Below, one piece after another: positions 10,620 to 23,100 of a stretch of 64,000 nt of DNA (position 1 is the stretch's first letter; the number at the start of each line of letters is the position of its first letter). The translations under genes were made by a program, and so were the position numbers. This stretch comes from Hormiphora californensis (Eukaryota; Ctenophora; Tentaculata; Cydippida; Pleurobrachiidae): contig CM035356.1 of the NCBI GenBank assembly GCA_020137815.1, forward strand, positions 7,773,211 through 7,837,210, read 5' to 3'. The notes under the pieces are model-generated. The model did not search any database. It had not been told where the DNA came from and saw nothing but the letters and a program-made list of their open reading frames with translations.

Positions 10620-13600
10620 CCCCCCCTCATTGGGGTTCCTTAGGACGTACGGCCCTATTTGGGGGGGGGAAAAAAGTTAAAGGGGGGCGTTGTGAAATTA
10701 TTCTAAACCTTTCCCTGTTGGTGGACTAATAAATGCCCAAAATTTTATAATGAACTTTTTCAGGGTGTCCCCAAAATTTCCCTTCCTTTTGGGCTTTCAA
10801 AAAAAAACCCCCGGTTTTAATTGGGTGTGCCCGGGGAGTGGTGGATTCCCCCAAATGTTTTTTTTTTAAATTAAATTTCAAAACACGGGAAGGAAATTTT
10901 CCCCGTTTTTCATAACAAAGGGGCCAAACCCGGTTTGCTTTTTTCCTTACCAAAAAACCAAAAACCAGGGGTCCTAAGGAGTTAAAATTTTTGGGGATTG
11001 TCCTTTTTCACCCAATGGTGATAGTCCCCCAAATCTTTTTAAAACTTTTCATTGGGGTCGGAAAAAACTTTAAAACCCCGTTCAATTTTTTGGTTTGGTA
11101 GTTTTCAACCCAAAAAACCCCCGGGTGATAAAGTTTTTGGTTTTGTTTCCCAAACCTGTGCGGGGTGGTCGTTGGTTTTTTCAACAAATTATTTCTTTGT
11201 TTTAAAATCTAACATTTCTCAATTTTTAAGGGATTTTTTTAGAACCAGAAAGGGGTTTTTTTTGCTTTTGGGTTGTACATTTTTAGACTCATCCCAATTT
11301 TAAAAAATATTGTTTTTAAGGGGAAAGGTTTGAATTTTTTGGGGGCACAAAATTTATCTTTTAAACCCTTTTTGAAAAAAGGGAATAAAAAATTTTTCAC
11401 TTTTTTAAAACCCCAGGTCCCATCCCCAATTGGGAAAAATAACATCCCTTAATTTTGGGGAAAAATCTTTTTTCCCCGACTTCAAATCGCTGACCCAAGG
11501 GCACCCCAACTATTTTCAAACCTTTTTACCCCCTTTGGGGTTGAACTTTGGGAAACAAAACCCCTTTTCTAAACGGGTTTTTTGGGTTCCAAAAAAACTA
11601 AAAAATTTTTTTAAAAGTTTTTGGGAGTTTTTTGCCTTTTTTTTCTTTGAAAAAACCCCCCCTTTCATAATGTTCCCCCAAAGTTTCTTGGTTTTAATTT
11701 TTGGGGGGCCCATTGGGCCCCTAAAAAGCCCAAACGGGGGAGCCCCATTTTCCCCCCCCTCTTAAACCCCGGGTTTTTTAAATTTGGGGTTTTTAGGGTG
11801 TCATGGGGAAAATTCCCCGGGCCAAAAAAGGGGTTTTTTTTCTCGAAACAAAAAGCTATGTTTTGGGTTTTCTTTCTTTTTTTGGGAAATTTTTTAAAAA
11901 CCCAAGTTAAAAAGGATTAATATCACCCCCCAAATTTTTGTTTTCCCAAAATAGTTTTTTTTAATCGAAAAGGGCCGGAGTTAAGGGGCCCCCCGGTTTT
12001 TAATTTTTTCATTAAATAATTTTTAAGGGGGATTTAAACAAAATTTTTGTGGTGTAAAATTTAAATTCCCCGGGATCGAAAAAGGGAGGTAAAGCAAATT
12101 TGGGGGAAAATTTAAAATTTTTGCAAAAAAGGACGGGGCCAAAAAACCGTTCATGCCGGGCCCCCCCAACACTGGGCCCCGGGAAACAACCCTTACTCCC
12201 TCTTGTCATTTTGCAGGACATGGGCCCAAAAAAATCCAAACCTTTTTCCCCAAATCCTTTGGGAAAGGGTTGTTCCTAAATGAGTTTGGAAATTTTAAAC
12301 CTAACAATTTTTTAAAAATGAATTTTGGAGTTTTGACCCTAAAAATTTTTCCGGGGGGCCCAAAATTTTTTTTTGGGCCTTTCCAATTTTCCCCCAAAAA
12401 ATGTTTTTAAAAAAAAATCGGGGTTGCGGGAACCTTTTTTAAGGTTTTGGGAAAAAAATTTCCTTTTCATTTTTCAGTCTTTGTGCCGGGTTTTTGGTTT
12501 TAAATTTTTGGTTTTAAAGGTGTTTTTCTTTGGGAATTAATTTCCGAGCCCAAAAAAAATTTTCCCCACCAGGTCCCACATTTAAAAAATTCATGAATAA
12601 AGGCAGCAATGGTTTTTCAAAAAAATTTTTTAATTTTTTTGAATTTTAAATTTTAAAAAAGACCTTTGGGAAACGAAAACCCGGGAAAAACCCCAAAGTT
12701 TTTTTAATTTTTTGGTGACCACTCCCAACCCCCGGGAAATTATGGGGGAATTTTTTTCCCATGTTTTGGCGGGTGGTTAATTTTTTTTCCGGAACTTTTA
12801 AGGGGGGTTTTTCTGGAAATTTACCCCCGGGTCAAAATTGAAGATTTTTAAATTAAAGCTTTTGGATTCGGGTCTCCTTGGAAATCCGGGGCCGGCCTGA
12901 AACCTAGCCAAAAAAAATGTTGAAACCTTTAAAAGATTTTTTAAAAAAAAGGACTGAAAGCCGAAGCTGCCCCCGCGATTAACCAAATGGGTTATTTCAA
13001 AATATCTCCGGTTTTAAAACTTGTTAAAGTTTTTTAATTCGTTTTGTTATAAACACGGCCGCTTGTGGGGAAAAAACGGTTTTAAGGGAAACCGGAACCG
13101 GAAGAAGCGCCCCAACCTCCCAATTGGGCCCCGGGGTTTCCCGGTGTTTACAAAAAGGGTCTTTTTAAACCATGTTTGGAAAAAGCCCTTGCGCTTTTTA
13201 GGGGCAAATTCCCGAAATTGGGGGAATTTTTGCGGTTCCCCGTATTTTTGGAACTACCAAAGCAGCACCCGATAGTTATATTAAAACGTAAATCAAATTT
13301 TCCTCCCAAATTTTCCGAATAAAATTTTATTTTGGGTATTTTTCCTTCCCCCCTAAATTGCCCGGGTGGTTTGAAAGAGAATAAAGCCTTTGGATTTTGG
13401 TTGGTGGGGTTTTTCCTGGGGTTCCCCTTTTGGGAACCGCCCCCTTTTCTACTTAAAGAAAATGTTGACCTGTCCCCTTTGGAAAAAAAACCTGGCACAG
13501 GAAGAGATGGAAAAGGTTGGAGCCTTTCACTGCCTACCAGGGGAGAGAGTTTGGAAAAAGTTAGAGCCTGTCACAGTGCACCTGCAGAAAGAAAAATAAA

Positions 13601-14640
13601 AGGGGGAGAAACAAAAAAAAAGAGTAATGAAAAACCGAAAAGGGGAAAATTTTACCGTTTTTAATAACAAGCACAGTAAGCTCTCCTTTTATAGAGCTGA
13701 AAAGGGGTTTGTGACAAAAGTAAACCACCCAACCCAAGAAATAACTGGTTTCCCTGATTGGCTTACAATTTTAAAACCTGACAAAATAACAGTTCTAAAT
13801 TTGGGTTTTTTTACAAACGGGGGTTCCTGTTTGGGGAAAAATTTAACCCAAATTTAAAACATAATTGGGTGAAAAACTTCGGATAATTTCCCAAAAAAAA
13901 ACCCCCCTTTCAATTTTTAAAAAAATGGGGGGGGAAATTTTGAAACAAAAAATCAATTTAAAAAGGGGGAAAATAATTAAAAAGGGAACCCCCTTAATTA
14001 AAGGATTTAAAAATTTTACCGGTTCCCCCCAGTCCTTAAAGAGTTTCAGCCCCTTCGAGCCCGGAAATTTGGTTCGAAAAATTTGGGAACTTGGCCCAGC
14101 AAGTTTAGGTTTTTAAAAATTTTTAAAAAATGTGTAAAAAGGACCGAAAGCTAAGGTATGGGTCTTTTAACATTTAACGGGTGAAACCCGGAGCTAATTG
14201 TGGGGAAAGGGAGAAATAGGAAAGGGGTTTGGGAAGGTCCCACTGTTAAAAAAAAACCCCAAAGGGGGAAAACACCCTTGGGCCCGGGAGTGATGCTGGC
14301 CGGTAAAAAAGTCCGTTTAACTGGTTTAACTGTTTGTTTGGTCAGACTTTGGCTGGATTTTCAGAAATTTAGGGGAGGATGGCTGCTGAATGTTGCGGTA
14401 CCTGTGGGAGAGTTATTTTTTTAACCCCCGGGTTTTGAGAGCAAAAAAATTTTTTGGGATAACATTCTTTTTTGTTTAAACAGGGGCCCTCCCTGGTTTC
14501 CCTGTTTTGGTTAACAGCGGCCCCATCCCGGGCTTCTAAATTTTTAAACACTGCCCCATCCCGGGCTTCTAAATTGGTTTAACAGCTGCCCCCCCTGGTT
14601 TTTCTGTTTGGGTTTTAACCCGCTGTCTATCCCTGGCTTC
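10620..14640. other. Homopolymer-inflated, low-quality sequence
   Basis: This block is dominated by runs of 3-8 identical bases in unnatural succession (ggggttttt, aaaacccc, ttttaaaa) on both strands. It grades at its right edge into a distorted version of the clean 32-bp repeat that follows (extra bases inserted into ctggcttctgattggttaac). That transition shows it is most likely a sequencing or assembly artefact. Islands around 13490-13600 and 13670-13760 look nearly normal. No gene can be called reliably; all open frames here should be ignored. Confidence 0.8.
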
Positions 14641-14960
14641 TAATTGGTTAACATCGGTCCACCACTGGCTTCTGATTGGTTAACAGCGGTCCATCCCTAT
14701 ATCTTCTGATTGGTTAACAGCGGTCCATCCCTGGCTTCTGATTGGTTAACAGCTGTTCATCCCTGGCTTCTGATTGGTTAACAGCGGTCCATCCCTGGCT
14801 TCTGATTGGTTAACAGCTGTCCATCTCTATAGCGTCTGATTGGTTAACAGCTGTCCATCCCTGGCTTCTGATTGGTTAACAGCTGTTCATCCCTGGCTTC
14901 TGATTGGTTAACAGCTGTCCATCCCTGGCTTCTGATTGGTTAACAGCTGTCCATCCCTGT
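14520..14960 (+). repeat. 32-bp minisatellite
   Basis: This is a tandem array of a 32-bp unit, agctgtccatccctggcttctgattggttaac in two parts (agctgtccatccctggcttc + tgattggttaac), with about 13 copies. The left copies are corrupted by the low-quality block. The unit ends ggttaacag, which resembles a weak splice acceptor, but no exon was identified next to it. Confidence 0.9.
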
Positions 14961-16064
14961 GGATTCTCTCATACTTCCCAAAACAATTTGACTTTTGATT
15001 CTTGTACTTTGAGTCTTGTACTTTGAGTACTTGTAGATCGGGCTATGCAGAGAGTTTTTTTCAATAAAATGTAATATCAATTGCCAGTAAGCATACCAGC
15101 TGGTCATATTAGATCACAAAGTGCATCCAGGAATGCTAAATTTGAAAATGAGTAACTCACTAGTAGCAATAAATAGAGTTTTCAGTTTAGCCCATCACAA
15201 GATTTTCATTACTTCTAACAAGTAATACTTTACCGGATCATTAGTACGTGATTATCATTGATAATATTATAAGGTACGATATTTCATTTTTAGTTGGTGA
15301 TGCCATCCAAGGCTTTGTTTGATTATGGCATGGAGGGGTGATTGCATCACCACTTATTTTAGTAGCCTTATCCAAGCATATTAACCCTTTGGGGACGATT
15401 GGGTCACAGGTGACCCAGTACTTTGAACCCATTTAGCATCTTTATAGATCATGTTTGAAAGTTTTAAATTGTTTCCAGGGTTAAAACATACAATTTTCTA
15501 CCATTTTGAGGTCGTTTTGAGCCTCTGAAGTTGTCGACTTCAATTCGGAAAACAGGGCTAAAACAGTGGATTTGGTAGGCAAAATGGGTAGTTTAATGGC
15601 CATATCTCATATTGGTACGAGTATGCTTAAAATGGACTTGGTTTCAGGGTGATATTACAAATTTTGTGCCTCTCAGAGGCCTTCACAGTGCTGGGTCACC
15701 TGTGACCCAATCGTCCCCTAACGCTAAAACAGGAATTTGTATTTTACGAGAATTTCTAAAGGAATGGCCAGCGATAAAAGTCCAAAACGGCATTTTTCAA
15801 ACAGGTGCTAGCGACTAACCGACTCCATCATTTTTGTCTCAACATCTTAGGGAGTCGATGAAAAAATTTTTGAGATCCGTGCTCCTTTATAAAATTGTTC
15901 ATCTCGGCCAATTTTGACATTCTAAAATCGGCTACGGATGAGATAGAGAGGTTTTAAAAATTCTGTCGAGAAGGAGCTTATCGTCCCCAAATAGTATGAA
16001 GTGATATATGCCTATATGTAATATCAACCCTAAAATTCCTCCTTTTCCAGGCCGTGTTCCCGAT
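14961..16064. other. Intergenic region with a TTAA-flanked inverted repeat
   Basis: There is no exon apart from the 5' end of the TSP1 gene. An inverted repeat runs from about 15384 (ttaaccctttggggacgatt) to about 15725 (complement of ggggacgattgggtcacagg). The TTAA plus CCCTTTG start recalls piggyBac-type ends, but the right edge lacks a clean TTAA. A third partial copy of gtcccca lies near 15982. Confidence 0.45.
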
Positions 16065-16664
16065 ATGAAACGCATAATACTGTGCCTCCTTCTACTGGCC
16101 ATGACAAGGGCGTGGATTAAGGTAGGTAGGCGCCGTCGGAGACGAAGATCCTGTGTGGTTAACGGTGGTTGGAGTGGTTGGCATGATATATCTGGGTGTA
16201 ATTGTAACCACGCAGCCGGGACAGGGTACATCTCGACTGGAAGGAGCTGCAATAACCCCTCCCCTGCTTGCGGTGGGAGCAATTGTGCTGGATCTGCAAG
16301 AGGCTCTAGGGACTGCTCCAGCAGCTGCTGTAAAGCTATCAATGGAGGATGGAGTGGTTGGAGCTACACTTCTGGCTGTGCCTGTAACTACGCTACCGGA
16401 ACTGGCTCCCACCCAAAGGCAAGATCGTGCAACAGTCCAGCGCCCTACTGTGGGGGAGCAAGTTGCTCTGGCAACTCACATACTACAGACGACTGTTCCA
16501 GCAGCTGCTGTAAAACTAGAAATGGAGGGTGGAGTGGTTGGAGCTACACTTCTAGCTGTGTCTGTAACCATGCTGCCGGAACTGGCTACCGCCCAAAGGC
16601 AAGATCCTGCACCCCCAAACGCCCTACTGTAGGGGGGCAAGCCCCTCTGGTAGCCTTTAACTAG
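16065..16664 (+). CDS. Secreted thrombospondin type-1 repeat protein (3' part unreadable)
   Basis: The ATG at 16065 follows a good acceptor (cctccttttccag at 16050). The protein starts with a signal peptide (MKRIILCLLLLAMTRAW), followed by a run of seven arginines that could be a convertase-type cleavage site. At least three tandem repeats of about 58 residues follow, each with a WSGW start, GC.CN, GTG, a single R, and GG..C; spacing and cysteines fit the TSP1 fold. The repeats end in SSSCCK. The usual CG before GTG is replaced by NY/NHA. In the third repeat the frame is lost as the sequence becomes homopolymer-inflated; recognisable repeat remnants (ggatggagtggtt, gctacacttct) continue to about 17040. 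The gene is therefore longer and the stop is unreliable. Confidence 0.75.
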   Translation: MKRIILCLLLLAMTRAWIKVGRRRRRRRSCVVNGGWSGWHDISGCNCNHAAGTGYISTGRSCNNPSPACGGSNCAGSARGSRDCSSSCCKAINGGWSGWSYTSGCACNYATGTGSHPKARSCNSPAPYCGGASCSGNSHTTDDCSSSCCKTRNGGWSGWSYTSSCVCNHAAGTGYRPKARSCTPKRPTVGGQAPLVAFN

Positions 16665-19550
16665 TAGGACCCACTGCTTTCCCAGCTCCTTTTAAAACTG
16701 GGCCATGGAGGATGGAGTGGTTTGGGGCTACACTTCTACTGTGTTTTTTAAACCCTGCTGCCGGAACCCGGGTACCACCCAAAGACCAAAATTTCCGGGA
16801 CCAGTCCGCGCCCCATTTTTGGGGGGGCAACTGCTCCCGGTACTCAACTGTAAAAACCCTGCCCAAGCCGCTGCTTTTAAAAATGTCCATGGAGGGGGAT
16901 TTGGGTTTGGGGCTACACTTCTAGCGTACTTGCCATGCTACCGGGAAATGGCTACCGCCCAAAGGCAAGATCCTCACCAGTCCAGCACCCTTTTTCTTGG
17001 GGGGGGGGAGCAACTTGCTCTGGCACTCCCTAGTACAGACCCACTGCTCCGGCCCCGTGGAAAGGATAAGGGGATGGGGGTTGAGTAATTTACGGGGGAA
17101 AGTGCCAATGGGAAAGAAAAGGGGGTCGTGGGGGGAAGGTTGTTTTTTCCTTAAAATTTCCCCCTTTTTCCTGGGGGTGGGGTGGTGGACCATTCTTGGC
17201 CCGTGTTTGACCAAGGGCCGGAACGGTTCCCCCAAAGAAAAAGAACCTCCCATCCCCTCCCGTGGGGGACCAAATTGGCCGGGGGAGGGGTCCCCCAAAA
17301 TGAAATTAAAGAAGATGTTAAGAGCCCCCCGGGGCTGGGCAATGGGGGTGGGTGAGTGGGGGTTCCCTGCTGTTCATGTGGGGTTATACCCACGCCGGAA
17401 ACCAACGGGGGGGAAAAAGGGGCTTTAAAAACCCAAAAAAGACCCTTTTTTGGGGGGGGGGGGGGGTTAAGGAATTGGGGGGGAGGTACCCAAAAAATTT
17501 TTTTCATTTTTGAAAAAAATGTTAAAAAAGAAAAACTCAAATTTTCTGGGCAAAAGTTTTTTTTTTTAATTGCGTGGGAACCCCTTTAATTACCGGGGAG
17601 GTATATCACGGAAGGAAGGAACCAAACAAGAGGGGGAAAAGGGGAAGCCAAAAAAACCTTTTTTAAATTGGCCGATGGAATGGGGGTTAATTGTTTCGGA
17701 AAAAAGTTTTTTTCCCAAAAAATTGGTTGCCCCCAAAAAAAAATAAAAAGTAAACCCCCTTTTTAAAAATTTTTCCCCAAACCCCCCAAAGGGTTTTTTT
17801 TTAAAAAAATTTTAAATTTATCCCGGTTATTGTTTTCCAAAAATTTTTTTTTTCCCCTTTTGGGAAAGGCTGGGCCCCAAACAAACCAAAGAGGGTTTTG
17901 GCGGACCGGGCGGCCCCTTTTTAACAAACCAAAAGGACCCGTTTTGGAAAAGGTTTGGGCCCCAAAAGGACCCGAAGGGAAAATTGGGCCCCCCCAAAAC
18001 CCTGGGGTAGGAAAATAGGGTAACAAATGGGAAAAATTTCCCTAAAATCTTTCCCGGGGTTTGAAAAAAAACAAAGTTTTTTCCCTGGATTTTTAACTAA
18101 AATTTTCTGGCCAGTTCCCAACAACCAAACCCAATGGGACCCGGGGGGAACAGAGGGGGGGAGATCAAAAACCAAGGGGCCCCCAGGGCGGGGGAAGGGT
18201 TTGGGGGGCCCCAAAAAAAATTTGGGCCCCCGGGGGAACGGGTTTGGCCCAAAATTTTGGCCCGGGGAAAAGGGGCCCCCAAAGGGGGCCCATTTAAAAA
18301 CCCGGGCCCTTTTTAACCTCCTTCCGGGTTGAAACAGGGTCCTCGTTTTCTGGAAATTGTAGTTGTTTTTCCTTTTTTCCCTTTCTTCTTACCTTTTTTT
18401 AGATCCCCCAAAGGGGGGGCCCCCGGGGAAAGGGGGGGGAAGGGGGGGGAAGGGGCCGGGGGGGGGGGGTAGGGGGGAATGGGTGGGTGGGTTAAGGGAG
18501 GGTGGGGGGACAGGGTGGGTCAAATTTGGGGATAGGGAAAAATGGTCCAATTTCCATAAATTCATTTTTAATTCCCCTTTTGATAGTCTAAATTTTTTGA
18601 TTCCTTGTTGTTTTTCCCTTTTAAAGTTGGGTTTAGAATCTGTCTTTTTCCCAAGTGGGGGGAATTTTGCCTTCCCGGAAGGGTGGGGGTTCCCCCTTAA
18701 AACTTTTTGGGGGTTGGGGGAAATTAAATGGATTAGTTTGGGGGGGGAAGTGGGCCCGAAAGAAAAAAATAAAAATAATTGGAAATAATAGAATTTTTTT
18801 GGTATTTTTAAATACCCCCTACTGAATTCTAAATTCCCCACTGGGATTTTATTCTTAATGATACTTTTTTTATTTGCTCAAATCACCTTAAATTTGGGTT
18901 TGGGAATATCCCCAAAATTTTTCCAACCCTGAGGGGGATCCTTTTTTACCTGTCCCCCAAAAGTTTGGGGTCCACCCTTTTTTTTTTTACACCCTTAAAT
19001 TTTTTTTGGGTTTTTTTACGGGTTTGAGGTCCCCTTTTTTTAAAAAAAATAAACTTGAGTTTAAAATGGTTTTTAAATTGGTTTTTTGGGGGGAAAATTT
19101 TTTCCAAAGGCCCCTAATGGGGAAAATTGCAAAACCCCCAAACTCAGGGGGGCCATTCCTTTGGGGGTCTGGTTCAGGGTAAAAACTGTGATTTATTTAA
19201 AAAACACTGGGTTCCCCCTACCCAAATAGGTTTTTTACTTACCAACCCACTTTATAATTTCATTTGGTTTTAAAAAATTTCCCTGCCTTTTACCTCCCCT
19301 TTTAAATCTTTTAAAAAAATTTTAATTTTTTTGGGTTTTCCAGCCGGGTTTTGGGCCATCCTTGGTTTTTTTCCCCAAAAAAACAACTTCTTTTAGAATA
19401 TTTTTTATTGGTTTTTTGGGGGGACCAACTCCCAAAAGGTTTCCAAAAAAACCCCAATTTGGGGGAAAACAGTGTCGAAACCCAATTGGGGTGTTCACTG
19501 AACACCATGAACACTGTTCAGGTCTCAGGGTTCAGTGAGGGCTCTTCAAT
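16660..19550. other. Second homopolymer-inflated, low-quality block
   Basis: This has the same character as 10,620-14,640. The first 400 bases are plainly a corrupted copy of further TSP1 repeats of the preceding gene, with inserted and lengthened runs. That is direct evidence of technical origin. The rest consists of ggggccccaaaa-type runs. No features can be trusted until about 19,550, where ordinary sequence resumes. Confidence 0.8.
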
Positions 19551-20143
19551 TTTCAGGGAATAGTTAAGAATAGCCCTAAGACCTAAGGTCGCAGGGGAAA
19601 TAGCTGTGACCTGACTGTGGTCTGGAAACCATAAAATCAGCTTTTAAGCCCCCTCATTTTTAGTCATTTTTCGGTGCACGAGCCAATCAGAGGCCTCTAT
19701 TTCGAAATCTAAGCTTTTTACCTCGAATATGTGTGTTTGTGGGAGGTAAGAGTAAAGTCGGGCAATGCACATATTCTTCTGTAGTACCCTACTCAACGCA
19801 TCGTTACTGTGGGAGATACAAATGGGGCTATTTCAGGGCTATTTCAGGGAATAGTCAAGAATAGACCTGAACGTGAGATTCAGGCACGACTGCAGTTGGT
19901 GACATAGACACCTGGCGCGACCCCCGCACACAGGTGTCGGCTCCGCCCCTGTACTGTGCGGGGGTCGCGCCAGGTGTCTATGTCACCAACGTATGCAGTT
20001 CCTCCCAACTGCTACTCACTCAGGGGGAAGAGGACTAACAAATCCAAACCCCCAAACCAGGCCGGGGAAAGGAATCACTTTGGTACCACCCCTCTATCTC
20101 ACCTACGAGACGGCCTAATAGAAGAAGAAGAAGAAGCTACTCA
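19500..20143. repeat. Interspersed MITE fragments and a perfect small palindrome
   Basis: Copies of the gggaaaacagtc/tagccgtgacctga MITE family lie near 19560-19620 and 19850-19890. At 19898-19988 there is an inverted repeat with about 33-bp arms (ggtgacatagacacctggcg and its complement) around a short loop ending in gtaccgtgcg-like bases. No exon is seen before the stop codon at 20144. Confidence 0.55.
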
Positions 20144-23100
20144 CTAAGTTTTATTGGCATTCATTTCTTCAATATATCCCTCCAGGTGCTCGATTACAAA
20201 CTTATCCGTTATAACCGCGTGTGCTAGCTTGAACTGAACCCTCTGTGTGTGTGGGGCTATCTCTGTCTCGAGGGAAGGAAGACATGTAATTATGGAAATG
20301 AAATTTCCTAACAAATACATGAAAAACTAAAAAAGGTATAGGAGCATCACAACAAGTATAAAAACAATCAGCCGCGTATGTCACCATTAAAAACACTCGA
20401 CAAGCGGTCAAGTATAGATTTTCCTGATAATGAACTACATTAACCGTAGTATTATGCACTATGCTGCAGGGACATCACACACACACATCACCCACACACA
20501 TGATATTGATCAAGCCTGAACAACAGGTTATTGAATCAATCGACCGTTCAACGGTACGAGGTGCCATCACTGATTTCGTGCAGTTGATCCGAGGATCACG
20601 AATTCAATTAATATGTCGTGATTACTGTTTAATAGCCCAACTGGTCATTCCGAAAAATCAGATACAAGCACATTAATGTGTTTGTATCTGATTTTTCGGA
20701 ATGACCAGTTGGGCTATTAAACAGTAATCACGACATATTAATTGAATTCGTGATCCTCGGATCAACTGCACGAAATCAGTGATGGCACCTCGTACCGTTG
20801 AACGGTCGATTGATTCAATAACCTGTTGTTCAGGCTTGATCAGTATCATGTGTGTGGGTGATGTGTGTGTGTGATGTCCCTGCAGCATAGTGCATAATAC
20901 TACGGTTAATGTAGTACATTATCATGATATGTGAGCGCTGCAGATAACATGTGCCCTGTTTAATACGCCTAACTGGTTAGAAAGCAAGAACCCTGTTTAA
21001 ACACAAGGATTGTTGCTGTTCGAGATATCCGATATAAAGATAGTGCTAATACATCAGTACTGTGGGAATATGATATGCGCCTAGATATGTCGAATCCAGT
21101 GGATCGCTTGGTTACTTCCTTCGTTAAACAAGCATTGAAACTGGAGGATTGGAGTAACTCATATACAGTGCGGCACATTGATTTGATTTGATTTGAAATT
21201 TGAAAAAGGATAAAAATCTATATATATTACAATGCATATAAAGAAACTATCCCGGCTGGCTCCTATCGACGGAATGTCAATATAGACGGAGCGCTTACAC
21301 CTCAATATCACTTTTAAAAATCACACACAAACAGTTCTCACGCACTACGGACAGACATACTAATACAGTTCACTTTTAATAAGTTAAAATATAAATCTAA
21401 TTCGGCTACTATAGATAATATATGTTGATTATTTCCCCCTCCCTAGCCAACCCCCAAATTTCAAGTTTGTATATGTTTTGTCAGTTATGTAGATATTGAT
21501 TTTTTCTAGTCATGAGATACTGGATTATATTAGGTTATTTAGATTCGCGACTGGGCGATTGTTTGTTGTATAGTTTCAACTTCCCAACACCACACCAAAG
21601 AAAATAATTTGAAGTCGATGAGGTAGATATAAAACAAAATAAAGTTGATTCCCTAAAGTTTAGAAAGTAGGTGAGGCCAATCGCACAGCCGCGAATTTAC
21701 GAATTCGGAATGTTTTTCCAGAGATGATCTTTAAGCTTGGCCACGAAGGCATCATGAGAATCTAGGCATCGTAGGTCATGCGGGAGCTTATTCCATTCCA
21801 CATGGACTCGGTAAAAATAACTATGTTTAAAAGCATCAATATTAGGTTTATGTGTGCAAATGATGTCTGTTTGGTCTCGGTTTGTCTGCTGTCTAGTTGT
21901 ACGCCTGTCGTGTCTGTCGGGGATGTATTTGTGAAGGAACAATGGAAGTTTTAGGGATGAAGATCCGTAAAATATCTTATGAAATAATTTTAAGTCATTA
22001 TAAAGGAACCTTTCGGTAATTGGAAAAATCTTGCTCTGTTTAAGTTTACTGACATACGCTTTCCAATCATAGCTGAGCTCCATTTCATTATTTATCCATT
22101 TTAATGCACGTTTTTGGAGCTTTTCAAACTTTTCAATACTAGAGGCTGAAACTGGTCGCCATATCTGGCTGCAGTGTTCGAACAATGAACTAACAAGACT
22201 AACATAGAGTGTTCTCCTCTTAAGAGGGGAATCAACTAGAGCACTAGTTCTCTTTACTAGGCCTAATCTCTGAGACGTTTTAGAAATTATCATGTTTTGG
22301 TGTTCTAGAGGCGATAATTTTCTATTGGTGATCACCCCCAGGTCAGTTTCATTTGTACATTGTTGAATCTCACTACTTCCTAAGTAATATTTTAGGTTAA
22401 CAGGCTTATGCTTCAAGGTACATCTAAGAAGTTTACATTTATTAGGGTGGAACTTCATTTTATTTTTCACACTCCACTCAACCAATCTATCAATATCAGG
22501 CTGGAGACTATCATTTTCATTCTTAATCGTCCTCCAGATTTTTAGATCATCTGCATATAGCTTTATATTGGTTTCTCCTTCATCCCCAATGGCCTCAACT
22601 ATATCATTTATAAATAGAACAAAAAGGAATGGACCGAGGATGGATCCTTGAGGGACTCCACTCTTAACATTAGACCATTCCGAGAATTCACCATCTAATG
22701 CTACTCTCTGTCGACGTCCAGATAAGTACGCTTTAAGAAATTGCAACATTTTACCGTTTATGTTATACTGGACTTTAAGTTTTTCAAGTATGACATCGTG
22801 TGAAACGCTGTCAAAAGCCTTTTGAAAATCAAAATATATAATATCTGTTTGCAAGTGTTGGTTTAAATTTATTGCTAGCTCACAGTTAAACTCGATCAGT
22901 TGGGTCGTACATGACTTCAGTGGTACGAACCCATGCTGATGAGGTGTAACTTTCTCCAGACAAGCCCTATACAGGCGCTCTCTAACCAACTTTTCGAAGA
23001 CCTTCATAATTAGACATGTAAGAGAAATCGGTCTATAATTCTCTACATTAGACTTATCTCCTTTTTTGTGGACTGGCACAACATTTGCATTTTTCCACTC

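Noticed and set aside
10726-14551. Many overlapping frames rich in Lys, Phe, Gly and Pro
   Set aside because: They lie in homopolymer-inflated sequence that appears technical; the composition (FKK, GGP, FFF) reflects the runs.
16705-19514. Further frames such as Gly/Pro-rich and Phe/Lys-rich products
   Set aside because: Same low-quality block; the first part is a corrupted TSP1 repeat.
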